From Thermoplasmata archaeon (lineage in GTDB: Archaea > Thermoplasmatota > Thermoplasmata > Thermoplasmatales > Thermoplasmataceae), in contig JAKAYM010000065.1 of the NCBI GenBank assembly GCA_021826795.1, forward strand, positions 1 through 9,935: a DNA stretch of 9,935 nucleotides. The letters run 5' to 3'. A program made the translations under genes and the position numbers. This document shows positions 5,989 to 9,935 of this stretch, one piece after another. Within the stretch, counting starts at the first letter, position 1; the number at the start of each line of letters is the position of its first letter. The notes beneath the pieces were generated by a model. The model did not search any database. It worked only from the letters and a program-made list of their open reading frames with translations, and was not told the origin of the DNA.

Positions 5989-6003
5989 GAGATTAAATAT
6001 CTC
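5989..6003 (+). promoter_or_regulatory. TATA box within inverted repeat GAGAT-N5-ATCTC
   Basis: TTAAATAT (5993-6000) is centred about 24 bp before the ATG at 6020, consistent with a leaderless transcript. It is framed by perfect 5-bp inverted arms (5989-5993 and 5999-6003), so a repressor or TBP competitor could bind the same bases. Confidence 0.5.
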
Positions 6004-6019
6004 TTAATAATTGTATTCT

Positions 6020-7057
6020 ATGATTACAGATGATACTTTGCGGGAAGGCATGCAAACTCCGGGATTTACATTTTCTAAGACAGAAAAAATTGAACTGGCC
6101 CGACTGATTTCTGAAGCAGGAATAAAAAGAGCACTGGTTTCATATCCACCTGCGCACTGGTCTGAATTTGATGCCACGTGCGATATAGTCAGAAGAGGAT
6201 TTTTTTCTGAGGTTTTCGGGCTAGGCAGAACCTTGAAACAGGATATAGATATTATCAATGAAACAGGGGCAAACATATCACTTCATCTTCCATTCAAAAT
6301 AGATAGCATGGATTCCATTGTAGAGAATATAAAATATGCATGCACGAAGGATAAACTGGTTGAAGTTGGATTTGTTGATATTGACATGTTCGGTATCAAT
6401 GAGATTATAAAATTCTGCAAAAGAATGGAGGATACCGGAGTCGATGTTGTCCAGCTTCCAGATACAAGAGGGGCACTGTATCCAGAAAAAATAGGGAACA
6501 TTATCCACTCTGTAAAAAATGCTACCGGAATAAAGATTGAGGCCCACTGCCATAATGACCATGGAATGGCGGCTGCCAATACAGTATCCGCAATAATTGC
6601 TGGTTCTGATTATGTTGATACGACAATCTTCGGAACCGGAGAAAGAAACGGGATAGCAGATAGCATAACAATTGCTGACTATCTTGCTGGAAACGGAATC
6701 GAGAATACTATAAATTTTGATAGATTAAAAAAAGCATATAATTATATGTATGATTTAATATTGAAAAAGATAGACCTGAAATTCTTTGTTGCCAATATTC
6801 CGATTTATGGAAACAACTCAGGTATCCAGACGGCCGGCACGCATGTCGCCTACGATTCTGTTTTTGAAGAGAGGAATTATTCTGTTAATGTGTACACAGG
6901 TAAAAAAATGATCATGGAAATACTGAATAACAATGAAATAAAATATGATGATAAAAACCTTGAAAGTATTGTTTCAATGATTAAGGATGAATCTGCCAGA
7001 AGAGGAGAAGTGCTCAATATAAATGATATAATCAATATTGCAGGGGAGTTTGCATGA
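6020..7057 (+). CDS. DRE-TIM (HMGL-like) carboxylic acid synthase/lyase, homocitrate- or isopropylmalate-synthase type
   Basis: Enzymes of this family condense an acyl-CoA with a 2-oxo acid, or run the related cleavage, using a metal in a TIM barrel. In the 345-residue protein, DDTLREGMQTPG (5-15) carries the catalytic Arg8 and metal-binding Glu9. AHCHNDHGMA carries metal-binding His176 and His178, and GTGERNG (205-211) is the strand-7 signature. The C-terminal communication subdomain has AGTHVAY with the probable catalytic His275. It lacks the LeuA-type regulatory domain (usual LeuA is about 500 residues or more), so leucine feedback is unlikely. The family usually reads G-E-Q after the R-E/D; here it is G-M-Q. 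The ATG at 6020 fits the TATA spacing better than the in-frame TTG at 6011. Product could be homocitrate, citramalate, isopropylmalate or another hydroxy diacid; the sequence does not decide. Confidence 0.87.
   Translation: MITDDTLREGMQTPGFTFSKTEKIELARLISEAGIKRALVSYPPAHWSEFDATCDIVRRGFFSEVFGLGRTLKQDIDIINETGANISLHLPFKIDSMDSIVENIKYACTKDKLVEVGFVDIDMFGINEIIKFCKRMEDTGVDVVQLPDTRGALYPEKIGNIIHSVKNATGIKIEAHCHNDHGMAAANTVSAIIAGSDYVDTTIFGTGERNGIADSITIADYLAGNGIENTINFDRLKKAYNYMYDLILKKIDLKFFVANIPIYGNNSGIQTAGTHVAYDSVFEERNYSVNVYTGKKMIMEILNNNEIKYDDKNLESIVSMIKDESARRGEVLNINDIINIAGEFA
7043..7048 (+). promoter_or_regulatory. Shine-Dalgarno site of the CoA-transferase gene
   Basis: GGGGAG lies 5 bases before the overlapping ATG at 7054, inside the end of the preceding gene. 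It supports translation of the downstream cistron on a shared mRNA. Confidence 0.6.
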
Positions 7058-8172
7058 AGCGGGTAATAGAGATAGGACAAATAGTAGCAGGACCCACCGC
7101 TGGATTGGTGCTGGCGGATATGGGATATGAAATTATAAAAATAGAAAAACCAGGAATCGGGGATGTATCCAGAAGCTTAAATGGTACAAGTGCCGGTACT
7201 TTTCTGTATTATAACAGGGATAAGAAGAGTATTTCTCTGGATATAAGCAAGGAACAGGGAAAGAAAATTCTCAGGTCTCTGATAAAAACATCCAATATTA
7301 TTATAGAAAATTTGGCTCCAGGTACAATGAATAGACTTGGGTTTTCCTATGAGGAGTGCAAGAAACTTAAACCAGACATTATTTATTTATCGATCAAGGG
7401 TTATATGGAAGGTCCTTACCATGGAAGAAAATCACTTGATTATCCCATTGAAATAGAATCAGGACTGGCTTATATGACCGGAATATCCGGAAAACCTATG
7501 CGAATGGGAGCATCGGTTGTAGATATGGTTGCTGCTATAATAGGAATATCTAGAATACTGCAATTCATCTCTGAAAAAAAGTCTGGGTTTATTGAAATAG
7601 GATTATTTGAGACAGCAATGTTCCTTGCAGGCCAGCATATAGCAACTTATCAGATTGAGAAAATGGATTTACCGCCTATTAATGAAAGAAATTTTGCATG
7701 GGGAATTTACGATTATTTCTTATCTGCAGATAACAAGAAGATATTCATTGCCGTTGCAACCGATGCCCAGTGGAAAGATTTCTGCGAGGCCTTTGAACTT
7801 ATACGTTTTATAGATAACATGGAACTCTCAACAAATGAAGGTAGATATAAACACCGTGATACTATTATTCCTGAAATACAGAAAGTAATGCTTACCATGG
7901 ATTTTAATGCCATGAAGGAGAGACTTGATGTGCATAATATCAGCTATGGTGTACTCAACCGCCCATGGGACCTTCTTCATGACATCCATGCGGAGAAATA
8001 TTTGCTGAATACATGGTATCAGGATAAGGATTATAAAATCCCGGGAATGCCATTTGCCGAAATTAAAAAACACAGCGCACCTGAACTTGGAAATGATACA
8101 GAATCAGTTTTATCTGAAATCGGGTTTACCAAAAAAGAAATTGAAAACTTTAAGAGGGAAATGATTATATAA
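7054..8172 (+). CDS. Class III (CaiB/BaiF family) CoA-transferase
   Basis: These enzymes move CoA between carboxylic acids through an aspartyl-CoA thioester. The 372-residue protein shows the family blocks in order: VAGPTAG and IEKPGIGD (30-37), NRDKKSISLDIS (54-65), ENLAPGTMNRLGF (85-97), and GASVVDMVA with the probable nucleophile Asp157. LFETAM follows, and the C-terminal APELGNDTESVLSEIGF (342-358) completes the set. The start overlaps the DRE-TIM gene stop by four bases (ATGA) with a Shine-Dalgarno ahead, so the two are translationally coupled and likely share a pathway. Donor and acceptor acids are unknown. Known class III substrates include carnitine, formate/oxalate, malate, citramalate, glutarate and hydroxymethylglutarate. 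It could also be a racemase of the same fold, but the context favours a transferase. Confidence 0.9.
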   Translation: MKRVIEIGQIVAGPTAGLVLADMGYEIIKIEKPGIGDVSRSLNGTSAGTFLYYNRDKKSISLDISKEQGKKILRSLIKTSNIIIENLAPGTMNRLGFSYEECKKLKPDIIYLSIKGYMEGPYHGRKSLDYPIEIESGLAYMTGISGKPMRMGASVVDMVAAIIGISRILQFISEKKSGFIEIGLFETAMFLAGQHIATYQIEKMDLPPINERNFAWGIYDYFLSADNKKIFIAVATDAQWKDFCEAFELIRFIDNMELSTNEGRYKHRDTIIPEIQKVMLTMDFNAMKERLDVHNISYGVLNRPWDLLHDIHAEKYLLNTWYQDKDYKIPGMPFAEIKKHSAPELGNDTESVLSEIGFTKKEIENFKREMII

Positions 8173-8200
8173 TCGAAACTCTAACATATTATAATACTAC

Positions 8201-8208
8201 TTTATATA
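8201..8208 (+). promoter_or_regulatory. TATA box of the MFS transporter gene
   Basis: TTTATATA matches the archaeal consensus and is centred 24.5 bp before the ATG at 8229. It overlaps the earlier in-frame ATG at 8208, which argues strongly against that start. Confidence 0.65.
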
Positions 8209-8228
8209 TGTGTATTGTATGTATTTTT

Positions 8229-9593
8229 ATGCAAAATAAACCTTATAAGGGTAGTGTTTCAGATAGACTGGAACGGCTTCCATTCAGTTCGGTACAGAGG
8301 GATTTCCTGCTAATGGTTGCAGGTGGTGAATGGGCAGAGACGTTGATGCTCCTGGGTAACGGTGCCATACTAGCACTTGTTGTAACCGTACTTGGTATAT
8401 CTGATAGCCTTGGCGCCACGATAATAACCACAGCATTCTTCCTGGGAGAATTTTTTGGAAGTGCTTTCTTCGGATGGCTGGCTGACAGGCGTGGCAGGAA
8501 ATTCGTGTTCCTGTACAATTTATTAGTATTCTCTTTCGGAATGCTTATAGCGGGTTTTATGTCTATTCCAATTCTGATAGCAATATTTGTATTTATAGGT
8601 GGTATAGGGGTAGGTGGGGAGTTCCCTCTGGTAGATTCTTTTACCACAGAAATGATGCCGGGCAAAGTCAGAGGAAACAGATTGGCATGGGTGTACACAA
8701 TAGCCGTAACCGCGGGATTTGTTATAGCAGCTTTAACATATGCCATGGATAAGGTTGCTCCCGTGTATTATTCCTGGAGAATATTATTCTGGTTTATGGC
8801 AGCAGTTGGATTCGCTATATGGGCAGTAAGAACAAGATTAAAGGAATCACCCAGATGGCTGGAAGTACACGGTGATTACAAAAAGGCGGATGAAATAACC
8901 ACAGAATGGGAACAGAGAACAATGAAAGCAAAGCATCTAAAAGAACTACCTCCTGTTGAGAATAATACACCAATAGAAGAAAACAAAAGCAAATATGAGG
9001 ATATTTTCAAACCTGATGTCAGGAAGAGAACAATAATGATGCTGATATTCCAGTTCTTCCAGTCTGGAATATTCTATGGGTTCACTGCTCTGGCACCCTT
9101 TTTCCTTATCGAGAAAGGATTTGACCTTCCCAAAACACTTGAATTCACATTTTTGATATTTGGAGGGTTTTTCTTCGGTTCTATATTTAACCTCTTCATA
9201 ATAGATAAGGTAGAGAGAAAGTGGGGAATAATAGGCACAGCGGTACTTGCCGGTATATTTGGAACTGCCTTCGCCGTTGTAACCAATGTCTATATGATAG
9301 TTATATTCGGGTTCATAACAACATTTATACTATGGAACTTCTCCAACTTCTTCCATGCATACCAGGCAGAAATATTCCCTACAAGAATAAGGCCCACAGC
9401 AGCAGGAACCGTTTATGCAGTGAGCAGGGTGTCAACAGCTATACTCACACTGCTCATAGTGGATGTATTCCTACCACACGGGGTGCTCGCAAGCTTCGGT
9501 ATAATATGGGTATTCATAGCCATAGTTGTTGCTGACCTGTGGATATTAGGCCCAAAGAGTTCCAGAGAACAGGTAGAGACCATAGCTCAATAA
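8229..9593 (+). CDS. MFS transporter (12-TM, proton-coupled solute symporter type)
   Basis: This is an integral membrane carrier, probably bringing an organic solute in with protons. The 454-residue protein has about 12 hydrophobic segments (roughly 27-55, 62-84, 91-110, 112-135, 152-172, 182-200, 268-295, 305-325, 333-353, 354-375, 390-412, 420-441). Motif A, GWLADRRGRK, lies at 82-91 between TM2 and TM3, with a decayed copy DKVERK at 326-331. The loop motifs ESPRWL (206-211) and EIFPTRIRPTAAG (381-393) are typical of the sugar/aromatic-acid/metabolite symporter branches. A charged central loop spans about 205-262. Substrate is unknown. It lies 56 bp after the CoA-transferase gene with its own promoter, so it can be expressed alone or with that operon. 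The upstream ATG at 8208 overlaps the TATA box and was not used. Confidence 0.92.
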   Translation: MQNKPYKGSVSDRLERLPFSSVQRDFLLMVAGGEWAETLMLLGNGAILALVVTVLGISDSLGATIITTAFFLGEFFGSAFFGWLADRRGRKFVFLYNLLVFSFGMLIAGFMSIPILIAIFVFIGGIGVGGEFPLVDSFTTEMMPGKVRGNRLAWVYTIAVTAGFVIAALTYAMDKVAPVYYSWRILFWFMAAVGFAIWAVRTRLKESPRWLEVHGDYKKADEITTEWEQRTMKAKHLKELPPVENNTPIEENKSKYEDIFKPDVRKRTIMMLIFQFFQSGIFYGFTALAPFFLIEKGFDLPKTLEFTFLIFGGFFFGSIFNLFIIDKVERKWGIIGTAVLAGIFGTAFAVVTNVYMIVIFGFITTFILWNFSNFFHAYQAEIFPTRIRPTAAGTVYAVSRVSTAILTLLIVDVFLPHGVLASFGIIWVFIAIVVADLWILGPKSSREQVETIAQ

Positions 9594-9619
9594 ATTTTTA
9601 TTTTTATAATTTTATTTCC
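9594..9619 (+). terminator. Oligo-T terminator after the MFS gene
   Basis: Directly after the stop codon the plus strand has two runs of five T and further T-runs without a hairpin, the usual look of archaeal termination. Confidence 0.5.
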
Positions 9620-9816
9620 ATTTAGAAGCAGCTGCCATTGTTTTATGTTTTTACCATTTTAAATAATGTGTGATTTCACTTAGTTTAGTTATCTCTATAA
9701 AGAATGGAAATGAGCATAATTCAGGCAATTCGTATATAACACTTTAAGATAACAAGTATATTATCTTCTATTATGAGTTTTTAGAAACAAACATGAACTA
9801 ATAAATTTAGAATAAA
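9620..9816. other. Intergenic stretch without a recognisable gene
   Basis: About 200 AT-rich bases lie between the MFS terminator and tRNA-Pro. The longest ATG frames are only about a dozen codons. The one structure seen is a 7-bp inverted repeat, AAGATAA (9746-9752) with TTATCTT (9761-9767). No box C/D pair, riboswitch or repeat array is evident. The part next to 9817 is T-rich on the minus strand and may terminate the tRNA transcript. Confidence 0.5.
9746..9767. repeat. Inverted repeat AAGATAA-N8-TTATCTT
   Basis: The 7-bp arms are perfect around an 8-base spacer in the gene-free stretch, but only two of the fourteen arm bases are G or C. In such AT-rich DNA this may be chance; it is recorded because nothing else explains the region. 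Confidence 0.3.
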
Positions 9817-9889
9817 TGGGACCGTCCGAATTTGAATCGGAGTCACCAACACCCCAAGCTGGTAGGATACCAAGCTACCCCACGGTCCC
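9817..9889 (-). tRNA. tRNA-Pro, anticodon GGG
   Basis: The minus strand forms a 73-base cloverleaf. The acceptor is GGGACCG (9883-9889) with CGGTCCC (9818-9824), and the discriminator is A at 9817. The D-stem is GGGT/ATCC, and anticodon stem CCAGC/GTTGG (one G-T pair) carries loop TTGGGGT with anticodon GGG at 9853-9855. The T-stem TCCGA/TCGGA has loop TTCAAAT. The 3' CCA is not encoded. A good TATA box stands 27 bp upstream of the 5' end, so this tRNA has its own promoter. Confidence 0.95.
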
Positions 9890-9912
9890 TTCTTTTATGG
9901 ATATCAAAATAG

Positions 9913-9920
9913 GATATAAA
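9913..9920 (-). promoter_or_regulatory. TATA box of tRNA-Pro
   Basis: The minus strand reads TTTATATC, centred about 27 bp from the mature tRNA 5' end. Transcription would begin at or within a few bases of the tRNA, with almost no 5' leader for RNase P to remove. Confidence 0.55.
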
Positions 9921-9935
9921 ATTTTCAATATGAAT

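Noticed and set aside
5984..5990. ATGATGA resembling box C of a C/D guide RNA
   Set aside because: No box D or second C'/D' pair lies at the right distance, and it sits just upstream of a TATA box.
6011..6019. TTG start three codons upstream of the DRE-TIM gene's ATG
   Set aside because: It is a weaker codon, and the TATA centre is only about 15 bp away, too close for a transcript containing it.
8208..8228. Upstream ATG for the MFS gene
   Set aside because: It overlaps the TATA box and adds only MCIVCIF; the ATG at 8229 has correct promoter spacing.
8243..8746. Open frame of 167 codons antisense to the MFS gene
   Set aside because: It is a mirror of the strongly coding plus strand, with no motif, promoter or ribosome site of its own.

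Overview
The window is AT-rich archaeal DNA, very probably from a relative of the Thermoplasmatales (the Ferroplasma/Acidiplasma/Thermoplasma group). The best evidence is the proteasome alpha subunit, whose first ~35 residues match the Thermoplasma acidophilum protein as I remember it almost exactly. A one-gene archaeal Gins51, a HTH_10 (bacterio-opsin-activator type) regulator, tRNAs without an encoded CCA, and TATA boxes 24-26 bp upstream of start codons all agree with this. The first nine bases equal the end of a common Illumina adapter, so the left edge is probably a contig end.

Layout, left to right. (a) 1-2452, all minus strand: the 5' start of an unidentified gene running off the left edge, tRNA-Glu(TTC), purA (adenylosuccinate synthetase) and psmA (proteasome alpha). 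(b) 2590-5191, plus strand: a TatD/TIM-barrel metallohydrolase relative that has lost one of its metal-binding histidines. A small replication-linked operon follows, with Gins51, a 61-residue C4/C2H zinc protein and a family-2 glycosyltransferase. (c) 5195-9593: a HTH_10 regulator on the minus strand, divergent from a plus-strand block. That block holds a homocitrate/isopropylmalate-synthase-like DRE-TIM enzyme, a class III (CaiB/BaiF) CoA-transferase overlapping it by 4 bp, and a 12-TM MFS transporter with its own promoter. (d) 9817-9889: tRNA-Pro(GGG), minus strand.

Most first genes seem to be read from leaderless or nearly leaderless transcripts. For seven genes a TATA box is centred about 24-26 bp before the best start codon, and this corrects three starts (3553, 6020, 8229). 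Only psmA and the downstream CoA-transferase gene have clear Shine-Dalgarno sequences. Several TATA boxes sit inside inverted repeats that include G/C positions and look like operators.

The most interesting part is region (c). A regulator, a carbon-carbon bond-forming or -cleaving enzyme, a CoA-transferase and an organic-solute transporter sit together. This suggests an uptake-and-activation route for a hydroxy di- or tricarboxylic acid, or a related acyl-CoA pathway. The substrate cannot be read from the sequence. The housekeeping genes look ordinary. I saw no CRISPR array, insertion sequence or phage gene.
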